From: Hordeum vulgare subsp. vulgare
Lineage: Eukaryota > Streptophyta > Magnoliopsida > Poales > Poaceae
Assembly: GCF_904849725.1 (NCBI RefSeq)
Contig: NC_058518.1
Location: forward strand, 329,986,581 to 330,050,580
Reading direction: 5' to 3'
DNA: 64,000 nt
Positions 34,185 to 45,653 of the stretch are shown here, in pieces. Numbering within the stretch: position 1 is the stretch's first letter; every line of letters begins with the position of its first letter. A program made the translations under genes and the position numbers. The notes under the pieces were generated by a model. It was given only the letters and a program-made list of their open reading frames with translations, searched no databases and was not told the DNA's origin.

Positions 34185-37100
34185 ATGAGGAAGGGGCAGA
34201 CGAGCAAGCTCGAGTCGCAGAAGAAGAAGAAGAAGAAGAAGGCGGCTCCTGCTCAGCGGCGACAGCGGGCATTGCCGGCGGGTTGGATCCAGGGGGATTT
34301 CCTCCCCTCCACCGTGACGACGGACGACCTGCTGGAGCTGGTGGAGCAAGGTATGATCACCAACAAGTCGTGGAGGCTGCCGGCGGAGGGCGAGACGGAG
34401 CCGGCGCCCCAGGAGGGGGAGCGCGTCTTGCTGCTCAGTCACGTGTACCGGGGCTTCTCTCTGCCTCCTCATCCCTTCTTCAGAGGTATCATGAACCACT
34501 TCGGGGCGCAGCTCCATCACTTTCCTCCCAACGCGATAGCTCATCTTTCTGCATTCGCCGTGCTTTGTGAGTGCTTTATCGGTTGTCCTCCCCATTGGGG
34601 GCTCTTTAAGTACATCTTCTCCGCTAGCTCCCAAACCGTCAAAAAACTTAGCCAGTCGGACGACAAAACTCATATCCTCTAGCTTTGCGGGGGCTTAGGA
34701 TTCCAGAAGAAAAGCAAAAGTAGCTACCCCGCTCTTCAGTTGTCCGAGTCCGTTAAGAACTGGCAGTCGACTTGGTTCTATTGCCAGGACGTCGCCTGTC
34801 CGAATGCCGCAACTGGGCTGCCACCTTTTAGTCTAGACCGACCAGCTCCACCCAGGCAGCTTGCGCTCACGAAGATGGAAAAGATCCAGATCCAACTTCT
34901 GGTCGAAGCACTGATAGATGTCGTCCGCAAGGGAGTCACCGGCACGGATCTGCTGGAGACTTTTCTGGGTCGGCGCATCCAGCCTGTGCAAGCTCGACAC
35001 CACGCCATGTGGCACTACGCGGGGCCTGGGGACTCCACTCGGACTCATCCCGAATGCGTGACCGGGGAGGTTGTGACGGCGTGGGTCCACGGCATCACAG
35101 GCGCCTGCGATAACCCCAGAGGAGCCCGGCGAGTGAAGCCCTTCCGTGCTGACAACCCTCCTCCGAATGAGGTGAGCGTATCTTCCCGAGTGCTTACAAT
35201 TCCCTTAGATTTGCCGCTTTTTCTTGCATCACCGTCTGACGTGTGATGTTGTCAACTGTATCTTGTGCAGGCGTGGACCAACTGGTACTCTCTCGTCTCG
35301 AACGCGAATCCGGCTGAGGAAGAGGAAGGCAGCCAGGAGGGCAGCGTGGACAGCGTCGAGTACGTCTCCGACAGTGGGGAGACGGAGGAGGAGACCGAAA
35401 AGGAGGGGGGAAGTTGGGGAGCAGAGCTCGCCACCCTCACCACCAGAGCTTAGAACTAAGCGCCGTCACGAACCCGTGACTCGGTCGGCTCCTCCAGCGG
35501 CCCCGAGTGCCTCGCCAGCTCCTGCCGTGGTTCCGAGTGCCTTGCCAGCTACTCCCGTGGCTCCGAGTGCTCGGAGCACAAAGAGGACCAGGGACGCTGC
35601 TGCCGAGCCCACGGACCAACCTTCCAAGGTGGCCAAACCGAGTGGATCCAAGCCTCGGAAAGCTTTGCCTTAGATGAGGATCGTTGTTCCCGTTGCCTCA
35701 GCGTAAGTGTCTTGTTCTCCTATCTTCTTTCAGTATTTGACTGAACTCATGCTTATCGGTCGAGTGGATTTTACTCGACAGAGCTGCTACCTCCGCCATC
35801 TCTCTGCCACGCCAGGAATACGATCCCATGGATACGGATAACGTTGCCACATCCCAGCAAGGTACGTCGTGACGACTCCGAGAGTTTGCATTATTGTTTC
35901 GCGAATTCTGTCTTTAATCTTGCCCTTTTTCCGTGGTCTCACGTCGTTCAGTCGGGCTTCCTTTAGAGGTCATTCATCTGGAGGAGGATGACCAGAAGAG
36001 GTCCGGGCAAGCTTCTGTGCCTGTCCTTGAGGTTGTTCCATCTTCTACCGCCCTCGCCATGGACGCGCCGCCGACCGAGACGATGCCGTCGACTGAGACG
36101 GTGCTCATCGTGGCTAAACCGACTGGAGCAGGACTTGGGATGCCCAAGGAGTCTCCTGTCGTGTCGGGTCCGTCGACCGTCCAGTACAACGCCCAACACC
36201 TCCCGGAAGATCAAGTGGGAGCCGCCAAGGCGGCCATGGTGCAGGTGGAGTTGATGGCGGGTGATGCCAAGGGGGCGTACGACTCCATCGCATCTTTGTA
36301 CAAGAGAAGCTTGGAGCTCCGGGATGATATCCGAGTAAGTGCGCTAGTAAGTATTTGCTTTCCTCTTGTAACCCACTGGGGGTTTAAGCGATATACTCGG
36401 ATATAGTAGGATTATTTTGCAGTGGGTTCACTCCGAGTGAACCCAGTGGGTGTAGTCCCCGAGACTTCTGTCGAGTGTTTGCACCGGCAGTTGTCTTTAT
36501 ATACATTTTCCTTGACTTAATCGGATCAGAATTAATCTGTCCGAATGATACCAGTGGGGGCACTCCTAGTGCACCCACTGGAAGTAGTCCCCGAGAGTAA
36601 TTTTACTCAGGTCGGGTAGTAGTAGCCTCATAGGCTTGTTTTTGTTATGTAGCTCAATAGGGCGGACATGTTCGAGCTTCATGCGAGTGGGGTCACTCTT
36701 AGTGTACCCATTGGGTCTAGTCCCCGAGACCGCTGTCGACTGCTTGCGTCGGCAGGGGTCTGAAGAATTTTGAACTTCTATTGTTTTCCTTGTTGAATGT
36801 GTATCATCTCTTCTTTGCGCTGATTTGCAGAAGACTTGCGAAATGGGATCAACGTACAATGCTCCGAAGGCTGAAAAGATTCAGCTTGCTGCGGAATTTG
36901 AGGCAGCTGTGAATGACTTAGCTGGTGTGAAGGTGGCACTTGCTGACCGAGAGAAGTCTTTGGAGGAGTCCCGGGAGACCAACAAGGCATTGGTGGCCGA
37001 AATTGACAAAATGGGCAAGCAAAGAAGTGAACTGATGGGTCAAATGCAGGTGATGAACCGTCGATGCATTTCGCAGGAGAAGTATGTCAACGACTGGGCG

Positions 37101-37691
37101 AGGAAGATGATTGCAGTGCTCGGTGGTAAGCTTCTAGCCGAGTGCTTCTTGACTTTGTAATTCATTCTGCGCTTACTTTCTGCTCTTCTTTTCTTTGCAG
37201 ATTTTTGTCTGGACGCTGAGGCTGAAGCAGCCGACATTGAACGGTCGGCTGTTCCGAACGTTCCACTCGGCGATGAAGCGAATCGGGACATGCTCCGAGC
37301 ACATATTCGCCTTGGGAGAGTGGGGCCTTTCATCGGCAGTCTGAGAGAAGTCATCGGCCGGATCGACAAGGAGCTGTGGCCCGAAGACGATTCCCGGCAG
37401 GAGATAGAAGGGCTGATGACTCGGCTGGAGGACGTCCTGAACCGAGTGCAGGCATGGAAGAAATCTGCCGCTCGTTGTGGTGCGGACGTGGCGCTATCGC
37501 TGGTCCGAGTGCACTGCAAGGAAGCTCGCGAAGAGAAGTTGAAGGCATTGCAGGTCGCCAACACCAAGAAGCTTCGATTCGAATATTTCATGGAGACCTT
37601 CCTTGAGACCACCACTCGCATCGCAGACGGGATCGACCTTGACACTTTTGTGGAGCCTGCCAGTCCCGGTGCCAGTCCTGACGATGCTTGA
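34185..37691 (+). pseudogene. Antisense extra ORF of E2 (putative gypsy-type transposon protein, multi-exon), broken
   Basis: This ORF is antisense to gag-pol and lies between pol and the 3' LTR. It starts MRKGQTSKLE, followed by a lysine run from an AAG repeat and the domain of plant 'putative gypsy type transposon' proteins (PF04195-like: GWIQGDFLPS, HPFFRGIMNHFGAQLHHFPPN). Likely exons: 34185-35170, about 35271-35700, a short exon near 35790-35860, about 35951-36332, 36831-37122 and 37201-37691, with GT/AG-like borders at most joins. Middle exons are Ser/Pro/acidic; the last two are coiled-coil-like. A CAG-to-TAG stop at 34680 and a frameshift near 35430 break it. Its function is unknown; I infer a TE-specific accessory protein. 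Confidence 0.75.
36420..36715 (+). repeat. Three hairpin-forming repeats in an aORF intron of E2
   Basis: Inverted repeats lie at 36422-36450 (arms GGGTTCACT/AGTGAACCC), 36551-36581 (14-bp arms CCAGTGGGGGCACT/AGTGCACCCACTGG with one mismatch) and 36687-36712. Each is followed by TAGTCCCCGAGA. The corresponding intron in E1 has them at 51770-52120. Confidence 0.7.
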
Positions 37692-37924
37692 AAAACTTTA
37701 CCTCGGTATGCCGAGTGGTATCTGTATCAAACTTTGGCCACTGCTGTTGGCCGTCACATTCGTGGTTCGGTGTGGATAAGCTTGATCTACACCGTGCCGC
37801 CTATCGTTGAACCTACTTTGAATTTGAATCTAATATTTCGCTCTTCTTTCGCTCTTTTTTTTGACACGATTTTGGCTCGTGGTTTCTGTTTGGAGTTTCT
37901 TGGTGAAGCCAATGGCAAACATGC

Positions 37925-38610
37925 GGAGCATGTAATTGTTAATTGTCTTCACATCCACATGAGCCTCAATGAGGGTCTGCTAAGCCTCCGAGTGGATGTC
38001 GAGGATACACTCGAAGGAAGCTTTTTAGTTAGGCGATTCTGGATCGCAGCTAAGTCCTCGAGTGCGGCATGTCGTGCGCACTCGGAGGGAGTTGATACTC
38101 ATGTAGTTGTCAGTTGTCTCGACATCCACATGAGCCTCAATGAGGGTCTGCTAAGCCTCCGAGTGGATCTCGAGGATACACTCGAAGGAAGCTTTTTACT
38201 TAGGAGATTCTGGATCGCAGCTAAGTCCCCGAATGCGGCATCTCGTGCGCACTCGGAGCGAGTTCATACTCATGTAGTTGTCAGTTGTCTCGACATCCAC
38301 ATGAGCCTCAATGAGGGTCTGCTAAGCCTCCGAGTGGATCTCGAGCATACACTCGAAGGAAGCTTTTTACTTAGGCGATTCTGGATCGCAGCTAAGTCCC
38401 CGAGTGCGGCATCTCGTGCGCACTAGGAGCGAGTTGATACTCATGTAGTTGTCAGTTGTCTCGACATCCACATGAGCCTCAATGAGGGTCTGCTAAGCCT
38501 CCGAGTGGATCTCGAGGATACACTCGAAGGAAGCTTTTTACTTAGGCGATTCTGGATCGCAGCTAAGTCCCCGTGTGTGACGTTTAGTGCACACTCGGAG
38601 AAAGTTTGTA
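37925..38610. repeat. 171-bp tandem repeat array, four units
   Basis: The marker GAGCCTCAATGAGGGTCTGC recurs at 37961, 38132, 38303 and 38474, each 171 bp apart. Every unit also contains GGATCGCAGCTAAGTCC and several CCGAGTG motifs. The open frame across the array (37734-38426) follows because 171 is divisible by 3; it is not a gene. Confidence 0.92.
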
Positions 38611-38682
38611 CTTAGGCGATTCTGGATCGCAGCTAAGTCCCCGAGTGTGACGTTTAGTGCACACTCGGAGAAAGTCTGTACT
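38541..38682. repeat. 70-bp tandem repeats of E2, left part
   Basis: CTTAGGCGATTCTGGATCGC recurs at 38541 and 38611, and the next repeat (38681) is broken by the MITE. The array resumes at 39287 and 39357. The 70-bp unit looks like a shortened version of part of the 171-bp unit. Confidence 0.9.
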
Positions 38683-39280
38683 TAGGGGTGGGCGTTCGGT
38701 TTATATGGTTAATATGATTCGGTTTATTCGGTTCTATATAATTTCGGTTTTTGAGAAATAGAAACCGAAATATTCATTCAAAATTTAGAAGCCGAACCAT
38801 ATTAACCATAATATATCGGTTCGGTTTGTTTGGTTAACCGAAAAACCAAAATTCATGCATTTGTCAGTATAAGTGGAATGACTCCAGAGCACTGTTTTGC
38901 ATTGTATAACATGCAAAAAGATAATTACAAGTTCTAGCAACCTTAATATCATTCTATGGTTTATTCGGTCAAGCAAACTAGTAACCATAATTAAGTAGAA
39001 AAATCACATGGAACCTGAAATGTATTATGTGCGGAGAAATGTGTGATGCCTTCATACTGTTGCACTTTCGGAAACAAGGTATTACGGGGTATCCCACATA
39101 TCGGTTTGTTCGGTCTATTCGGTTTCTGGGCACCACAAACCGAACAAAAACAAAACACCGAAAAACATTAAAATTTTCCACCGAACCAAAAACCAAACCA
39201 CCAAATAAACCGACAAATCGGTTAATACGGTTCGGTTCGGTTAGGTTTTTCGGTTTTTGGTTTTATAGTGCCCACCCCTA
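38683..39280. mobile_element. hAT-like MITE, 598 bp
   Basis: The terminal inverted repeats are TAGGGGTGGGC and GCCCACCCCTA (11 bp, perfect), with an 8-bp target duplication TCTGTACT at 38675-38682 and 39281-39288. The interior is dominated by TTCGGTTT-type subterminal repeats in both orientations. There is no transposase. TIR sequence and 8-bp duplication fit the hAT superfamily; mobilisation in trans is inferred. Confidence 0.88.
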
Positions 39281-39286
39281 TCTGTA

Positions 39287-39576
39287 CTTAGGCAATTCTG
39301 GATCGCAGCTAAGTCCCTGAGTGTGACGTTTAGTGCACACTCGGAGAAAGTTTGTACTTAGGCGATTCTGGATCGCAGCTAAGTTTTTTTTTTTAGACCG
39401 GAGTCTGCCAACGCGGAAGAATCTTGAATCTGCAAAAAATCAATCTGCTTTGTATTACTTCAATGATACTTGTTCTTTACATTGCCCCATTCGGCGGTCA
39501 CGTGTAGAAGCGCTTCAGGAGATCTCCGTTCCATGCTCGCGGCTCATCTGTTTCCCTGTCGAGGTTGTAGAGTCGA
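39287..39576 (-). other. E2 70-bp repeats, 3' UTR and the cut-off integrase C-terminus
   Basis: Two 70-bp units (39287, 39357) precede a T-run and a UTR that matches the E1 sequence at 45436-45600 in reverse. The minus-strand codons nearest 39571 continue the integrase tail, which E1 split from the rest of integrase at 55411. GTCGA at 39572-39576 is the left target duplication of E1. Confidence 0.85.
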
Positions 39577-40134
39577 TGATGGGGTTATAGTCCTAGGGTA
39601 GGGTCATAGGCCTGCCCTATGGGTCCTACCCAAGGACTACCCTTCATAAAGGATAAGGCCCTTAGTCAGTTCCGACTGAATTAAGGACTTCTCATCATCC
39701 AGTCGGTGACGATTCCTCCATCATCCAGTCGGAGATGAGCATTCGGAGCGTATCAAACTTACCGACTGGATTCCACTCTGTACATCGTAACCCCCCTGGA
39801 GGGCAACGGTCATACGTTTCCATGTACCTTTATTAGCATTTAAGACATACGTTACCTGTAATGTAGGCATTTATTCGCCACTACTCCACCCCTGTGCACC
39901 GAACCATTGTGAAGGGCAGCGCACTCTATATAAGCCGCCCTTCCCCACTGGTGTAGGGGTTAGCAATTCACTGTAATTCATACTCCACTCGACAACAAGC
40001 TCCCAAGAGCAGTGAGACTTAGGGCTTTTACCTCCACTGTAGAGGGGCCTGAACTCATACAACCTCGCCGTAGCTAAGGCTCTGCCCATCCTTTCGTACC
40101 CTACACATCTACTGTCAGACTTATACCCACGACA
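39577..40134 (+). repeat. 5' LTR of E1
   Basis: The 558-bp LTR runs TGATGGGGTTATAG...ACCCACGACA. CTATATAAGC near 39925 is a good TATA box, placing the transcript start near 39955. The same box is in all four LTRs of this family. Confidence 0.95.
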
Positions 40135-40136
40135 GT

Positions 40137-40154
40137 TGGCGCCCACCGTGGGGC
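40137..40154 (+). other. Primer-binding site of E1
   Basis: TGGCGCCCACCGTGGGGC lies two bases after the LTR. E2 has a decayed version at about 61229-61246 (minus strand, TGGCACCCACCATGGGGC). Confidence 0.85.
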
Positions 40155-40201
40155 AGGCGTCTAAGCGACTTCCGGCGAGTTTGCGACTACATCTTTTCGT
40201 C

Positions 40202-41270
40202 ATGTCATCCGGTGGAGATTTGAGCATGGGTCACGAGATCCTCTTCGGCGCTCTCTCCTTCATCGTCGACGATTCGGCATGGCTTCGGGACGCCCCTCTC
40301 GACGTCGAGGCGCCCCCCAGTCGCGGGGCTACGCACTTCCGTGTCGGCGCCAACCGTTCAATGAATCTCGAAGATCGTCGCCGTTCACGCACCCCTCCGC
40401 GAGGTGGGCCCTACGGGCCCCGACATCATGATGATCGGCGTTCAGTCGGTGACACTTATGATCCAAGGCCCGACGCGTGGGGGCATATCGCCCGGAGGAG
40501 GGTCGACAGGGTCCGGGCCCACCGCGATGGCCACGACGTGGACCATCCGAGTGGAAGCAGGACCATCATCTCTGGTCCCGAGTGTTTCAGTCGAGCCATC
40601 CGTTCGGCTAACATCCCTCCCAACTTCCGATTGGCAACGGTGATCAGCAAGTTTACAGGAGAATTCAAGCCAGAAACGTGGTTGGACGACTACCGAGTGG
40701 CAGTCTAGATCGGAGGAGGGGACGACCACGTCGCCATGAAACACCTCCCTCTGATGCTCGACGGCTCGGCACGAGCGTGGATGAACCAGTTGGCTCCCTC
40801 AAGCATCTACAGCTGGGCAGATCTGGCCTGAGTCTTCATCAGGACCTTCGAAGGGACGTGCAAATGCCCTGCTGGTCTCGTGGAGCTCCAGCACTGTGTC
40901 CAGAAGCAGAATGAGCCCCTGCGCGGTTTCATTCAGTGTTGGACGACCCTCTACCACACGGTGGAGAACGTCATAGAGCACCAAGCAGTCTGCGCCTTCA
41001 AGGCAGGCGTGCGGTACAGAGATATGTACCTGAAGTTCGGTCGAACAGGCGACATCTCCATGAGTAAGATGATGGAGATAGCAGCACGCTATGCAAATGG
41101 CGAAGAAGAGAACCGCATTCGTAGTGGTAAGCACAAAGCAGTCGCCGATGGAGATGGGAACAGTAGTCGGAAGGAGAAGCAGAAAGCTCCATCTACTCCA
41201 CAGGCAGAGGCCGCAGCCGTTACCAATGCCAAATTCAAGGGCAAGGGGAAGGCTCAGTTCACCCCCAAGA
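40202..41270 (+). pseudogene. Gag of E1, internally deleted and interrupted
   Basis: It begins MSSGGDLSMGHEILFGAL at 40202. It jumps after RGATHFRVGAN to SMNLEDRRRSRTPPRGG, whereas E2 has about 0.6 kb more here. An Arg-rich section is followed by the capsid start (FSRAIRSANIPPNFRLA, WLDDYRVAV). Stops TAG (40706-40708) and TGA (40829-40831, where E2 has CGA) break it. The capsid continues as QNEPLRGFIQCWTTL, AFKAGVRYRDMYLKFGRT and a basic tail. Gag makes the particle shell. No CCHC knuckle is evident before the protease. Confidence 0.8.
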
Positions 41271-42264
41271 AGAAGCAGTTCGGAAACCACATCCTGGACC
41301 AGCCATGTCCAATTCACACGAAGATGGATGAAGAGGGCAACGCCATATTTCCGAAGCATACCACTCGGCAATGTCGCCTCCTGATCCACGGGTTCGGCGA
41401 AGGGCAGCCGAGTGAAAAGGACAATGAACAGGATGAGGAGGACAAGGAGGATCCGTTCCCCCAAGTCCATGCAACACTGATGATTTTTGCTGACGTTGAG
41501 AGCAAGAGTCGACTGAAGCTGGTGAACAGGGAGGTGAACATGGCCACGCCAACCAACCCCACGTTCCTCAAATGGTCTCAGACTGCGATCACCTTTGACC
41601 AGTTGGATCATCCAGCGCACGTACCTACCCCAGGGAGACAGGCTCTGGTCGTCGACCCAGCGGTGGAAGGAGTCCGACTGCGCAAAGTCCTCATGGACGA
41701 TGGCAGTGGCTTGAACATCATGTACGCAGACACTCTCAAGGGGATGGGCATTCCGATGTCCAAACTTAGCGAGAGCAGCATGCAGTTCCATGGAGTCGTC
41801 CATGTACGAAAGGCCAAGTCACTCGGCCAGATCGCGTTGGACGTCGTCTTCGGCTCCGACAAGAACTTCCGCAAGGAAAAGCTGACGTTCGAGGTGGTGG
41901 ACTTCCAGAGTGCGTACCACGCAATTCTGGGCCGCCCGGCGTATGCGCGTTTCATGGCCCGTCCATGTTACGTGTACCTGAAGCTGAAGATGCCAGGCCC
42001 AAAAGGTGTGATCACTATCACCGGCAATCGGCAGCGGGCCAAGGAGTGTCTGCAGCAGGGATCGAGGATCGCGATCAGCAGATGGCTGTCCTCGAGCTTG
42101 ACGAGTACAAGAAAACAGTCGACCCCGCCGACTTGATGCGTTCGAAGAAGCCAGCTTCGGAGTCCGCATTCTAGTCTACGGGAGAGACGAAGAAGGTCAG
42201 CATCCACCCGACGGACGACACTGCTGCCCCGACGAACATCTCCACCACCCTCGACCCTAAATAG
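41271..42264 (+). pseudogene. Protease region of E1, frameshifted near its end
   Basis: CPIHTKMDEEGNAIFPKHTT looks like a degenerate zinc-binding segment. The protease active site is LMDDGSGLNIMYADTL, with Asp in D-D/G-G-S as in Tat relatives, and AYHAILGRPAYARFMA is the C-terminal strand of the fold. One C is missing at about 42072 compared with E2, which ends the frame at 42136. The correct frame then meets TAG at 42172 (CAG in E2) and the shared TAG at 42262-42264. The enzyme would normally mature Gag-Pol. Confidence 0.82.
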
Positions 42265-44028
42265 GAAGCCGATCTCATCCAGTTCCTCCATGAGAACTGG
42301 GACATCTTCACATGGAAGCCCGCTGACATGCCAGGTGTACCCAGGGAGTTGGCTGAGCACCGACTGCATGTGGATCCCGCCGCTCGGCTTGTCCGAGAAC
42401 GCCTGCGTCGGTCCGCCGCGCACAAGAGGAAGGCAATCGCAGAAGAGGTGGCTAAGCTTTTGGCAGCCAACTTCATTCGCGAGGTACACCACTCCGAGTG
42501 GCTCGCCAATGTTGTCATGGTGCCCAAGAAAGAAAAGTCGCTCCGAATGTGCATCGACTTCAAGCATCTCAATAAGGTCTGCCCGAAAGACCATTTTCCG
42601 CTCCCTCGCATCGATCAAATTGTCGATTCGACTGCGGGTTGTGAGCGTTTGTCATTCCTTGATGCCTACTCGGGCTATCATCAGATCCGTCTGTATGGAC
42701 CCGATGAATTAAAAACAGCCTTCATCACCCCATTCGGGTGCTTCTGCTACATCACTATGCCATTTGGTTTGAAGAATGCAGGAGCAACCTTTATGCGCAT
42801 GATCCAAAAATGCCTCCTCGCCCAGATCGGTCGGAATGTGGAGGCGTATATGGATGATATCGTAGTCAAGTCACGCAAAGGTTCCGACCTGCTGACTGAC
42901 TTGGCAGAAACATTCTCCAACCTTCGTAGGTACGATATCAAGCTCAACCCAGCCAAGTGTTCATTCGGCGTTCCCAGCGGAAAGTTACTCGGTTTCTTCA
43001 TTTCCGAACGAGGGATCGATGTCAACCCCGAAAAGATCGGGACCATCGTCCGAATGGAGTGGCCGGTCAGAATACACGATGTTCAAAGACTCACACGTTG
43101 CCTAGCGGCTTTGAGCAGGTTTATCACTCGACTCGGCGAGAAGGCACTTCCTCTGTACCGACTCATGAAGAAATCAGATACTTTCGAGTGGACAGACGAA
43201 GCACAAATCGCATTCGACGACCTCAAAGTCCTACTTTCCACCCAGCCGGTTCTTACTGCTCCGCTCAGTAAAGAACCCCTTCTTCTTTACATCGCGGCTA
43301 CAAATCAAGTCGTCAGCACTGTTCTCACAGTCGAACGAGAAGAAGAAGGCAAAGCATACAAGGTTCAGCGGCCAGTGTATTATGTCTCCGAAGTCCTGAC
43401 TCCTTCCAAGCAGATGTATCCCCATTATCAAAAACTTACCTACGGGATTTACATGACTGCAAAGAAGGTGGCTCATTACTTTCAAGACCACTCGGTGTCC
43501 GTCATTTCTGATGCTCCGTTGTCGGAAATCCTACACAATCGGGATGCATCGGGCCGAGTGGCGAAGTGGGCAATGGAGATGTTATACTGCGACATCAAGT
43601 TCGAGGCCAAGAAAGCTATAAAGTCTCAAGCTCTGGCTGACTTCATAGCAGAATGGGTAGAACAACAGCAACCGACCCACATCTACTCGGCTCATTGGAC
43701 AATGTTCTTCGATGGGTCCAAGATGTTGAATGGCTCCGGCGCTGGCGTTGTGATCATATCACCAAAGGGTGACAAACTCAAGTATGTGTTGCAGATACAC
43801 TTTGATTCCTCCAACAACGAGCCAGAGTATGAAGCTCTCCTTTATGGACTGCGCATGGCCATCGCACTCGGCGTCCGTCGCCTGATGGTCTATGGCGATT
43901 CGGATTTGGTGGTTAATCAAGTGATGAAGGAGTGGGACGTCAGGAACCCCACCATGACCACATACTGCAATGCAGTGAGGAAGCTCGAGAAAAAGTTTGA
44001 AGCTCTGGAACTCCACCATGTTCCGTGA
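42265..44028 (+). CDS. Reverse transcriptase, RNase H and second RNase H of E1
   Basis: The frame is open from the TAG at 42262 to the TGA at 44026, about 587 residues. RT motifs: WLANVVMVPKK, MCIDFKHLNKVCPKDHFPLP, FLDAYSGYHQI, MPFGLKNAGATFMRM and the intact catalytic AYMDDIVVKS. The first RNase H follows (LLLYIAATNQVVSTVL, YQKLTYGIYMTAKKV). A second RNase H starts near 43699 (MFFDGSKMLNGSGAGVV, NNEPEYEALLYGL, YGDSDLVVNQV), a hallmark of the Tat lineage. It is the only catalytic block in the nest without an internal stop. The first in-frame Met is at 42328, but the native protein was probably read through from protease. Confidence 0.88.
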   Translation, partial: EADLIQFLHENWDIFTWKPADMPGVPRELAEHRLHVDPAARLVRERLRRSAAHKRKAIAEEVAKLLAANFIREVHHSEWLANVVMVPKKEKSLRMCIDFKHLNKVCPKDHFPLPRIDQIVDSTAGCERLSFLDAYSGYHQIRLYGPDELKTAFITPFGCFCYITMPFGLKNAGATFMRMIQKCLLAQIGRNVEAYMDDIVVKSRKGSDLLTDLAETFSNLRRYDIKLNPAKCSFGVPSGKLLGFFISERGIDVNPEKIGTIVRMEWPVRIHDVQRLTRCLAALSRFITRLGEKALPLYRLMKKSDTFEWTDEAQIAFDDLKVLLSTQPVLTAPLSKEPLLLYIAATNQVVSTVLTVEREEEGKAYKVQRPVYYVSEVLTPSKQMYPHYQKLTYGIYMTAKKVAHYFQDHSVSVISDAPLSEILHNRDASGRVAKWAMEMLYCDIKFEAKKAIKSQALADFIAEWVEQQQPTHIYSAHWTMFFDGSKMLNGSGAGVVIISPKGDKLKYVLQIHFDSSNNEPEYEALLYGLRMAIALGVRRLMVYGDSDLVVNQVMKEWDVRNPTMTTYCNAVRKLEKKFEALELHHVP

Positions 44029-45435
44029 GTGAAAAACCAAGCAGCTGATGAGTTGCCAAAACTCGGATCCACTCGGAGACCAGTCCCGAGTGACGTTTGC
44101 CTCGAGAATCTCCACCTTCCTTCAGTTAAAGAAGATCCTTTCACACAGGAACCAGTACAACCAAAGAGCTTGACAGATCCGACTGAAGTCAAAGTCCCTG
44201 CTGTGGTTGATTTGATCATGGAGATTCTTGCTATCATCCCCGATTGGTCTGTGCCGTTTATTGCATACATCCTGAGGCAAGAATTACCAGAAGACGAAGT
44301 CCAAGCCAGACAAATCGTCCGCAGGTCAAAGTCGTTCACTGTCATTGATGGGCAGTTGTACAAAGAAAGCGTTTCAGGCGTCCTTCAACGATGCATCTAC
44401 CCTGAGGAGGGACAGTTAATCCTGGATGAAATTCACTCGGGAACATGCGGTCATCACGCCTCCTCAAGGGCAATCGTCGCCAAAGCATTCAGAGCTGGCT
44501 TCTTCTGGCTGTAGGCGAATGAAATGGCGAAAGATATGGTCGACCGATGTGAAGGCTGTCAGTTCTACTCTAACAAGTCCCACAAACCAACATCTGCGTT
44601 GAAGACAATCCCTCTTGTTTGGCCGTTTGCAGTATGGGGATTAGATACAGTCGGTCCATTCAGGACAGGCCAAGGGGGATTCACACATCTGTTGGTGGCA
44701 GTCGACAAGTTCACAAAGTGGACTGAAGCCAAGCCCATCAAGAAGCTCGACGCCCTTACGGCCATCAAGTTTGTCATGGACATCATCTCCAGATTCGGGG
44801 TACCTCACAGCATAATCACTGACAATGGAACAAACTTTGACTCGGACAGATTCAAAGATTTTTGTACAGGCCAAGGTATCCGAGTGGATTTTGCATCTGC
44901 GCATCCCCAAACAAACGGGCAAGCAGAGAGGGCGAATGGACTTATTCTGCAAGGTTTGAAGCATCGACTCCTGCGAGAAGTGGGACATGCCGCCGGCGCA
45001 TGGGTCACCGAGCTGCCTTCGGTACTTTGGGGTCTCCACACAACCCCAAATAGATCTACAGGGCGATCCCCGTTCTTCCTTGTTTATGGAGCAGAGGCAG
45101 TCCTTCCGAGTGACTTGCTTCACAACGCTCCACGAGTTGAACTCTTCTCCGAAGCTCAAGCAGAGCAAGCAAGGCAAGACGGAGTGAATCTTCTAGAGGA
45201 GGAGCGTGAGATGGCACTGACTCGCTCAACCATTTATCAACAAGATCTGCGGCGCTTTCACGCGCGACACGTCAGGAGTCGTACATTCCAAGCAGGCGAC
45301 CTGGTGCTCCGAGTGGATCAGCAGAGACCTCACAAGTTGGCTCCCGCCTGGGAAGGACCCTTCATCATCTCCAAGGTGCTGAACAACGGAGCATATCGAC
45401 TCTATAACCTCGACAGGGAAACGGACGAGCAGTGA
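44029..45435 (+). pseudogene. Integrase of E1, split by stops
   Basis: It follows the TGA at 44026. The zinc finger has IHSGTCGHHASS with CEGCQFY after a TAG (44512-44514) that is CAG in E2. The catalytic core has all three acidic residues: VWGLDTVGPF, IITDNGTNFDS and NGQAERANG. The C-terminal domain is basic (LRRFHARHVRSRTF, APAWEGPFIISK) and ends at TGA 45433-45435 after DRETDEQ. There is no chromodomain, as expected outside the chromovirus clade. The core frame 44524-45435 is continuous, but the protein start is lost. Confidence 0.87.
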
Positions 45436-45653
45436 GCATGGAACGGAGATCTCCTGAAGTGTTTCTACACGTGACCGTCGACTGAAGCAATGTAAAGAAC
45501 AAGTATCGTTGAAGTAATACAAAGCAGATTGAGTTTTTTGCAGATTCAAAATCCTTCCACGTTCGCAGACTCCGGTCTTAAAAAAAGAAAAAAAACTTAG
45601 TTGCGAACTAGAATCGCCTAAGTACTAACTTTCTCCGAGTGTGCACTAAACGT
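45436..45653 (+). other. 3' UTR of E1 and start of its 70-bp repeats
   Basis: It contains an A-rich tract near 45580 and one 70-bp unit (GCGAACTAGAATCGCCTAAG) that is cut at ...CACTAAACGT by the inserted LTR. It mirrors E2 39395-39560 on the other strand. Confidence 0.8.

Noticed and set aside
34053..34673. Minus-strand 206-aa open frame rich in Leu/Arg
   Set aside because: Shadow of the first exon of the extra ORF, favoured by GC-rich codons.
37734..38426. Open frame of 230 aa with internal protein repeats
   Set aside because: It comes from the 171-bp array (171 = 3 x 57) and has no start context or homologous protein.
40799..41803. Long minus-strand open frame (334 aa) opposite E1 gag, and its E2 twin on the plus strand at 59024-60016
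   Set aside because: It is a shadow of gag/protease on the other strand. It has no domain, and the pair is similar only because E1 and E2 are homologous.
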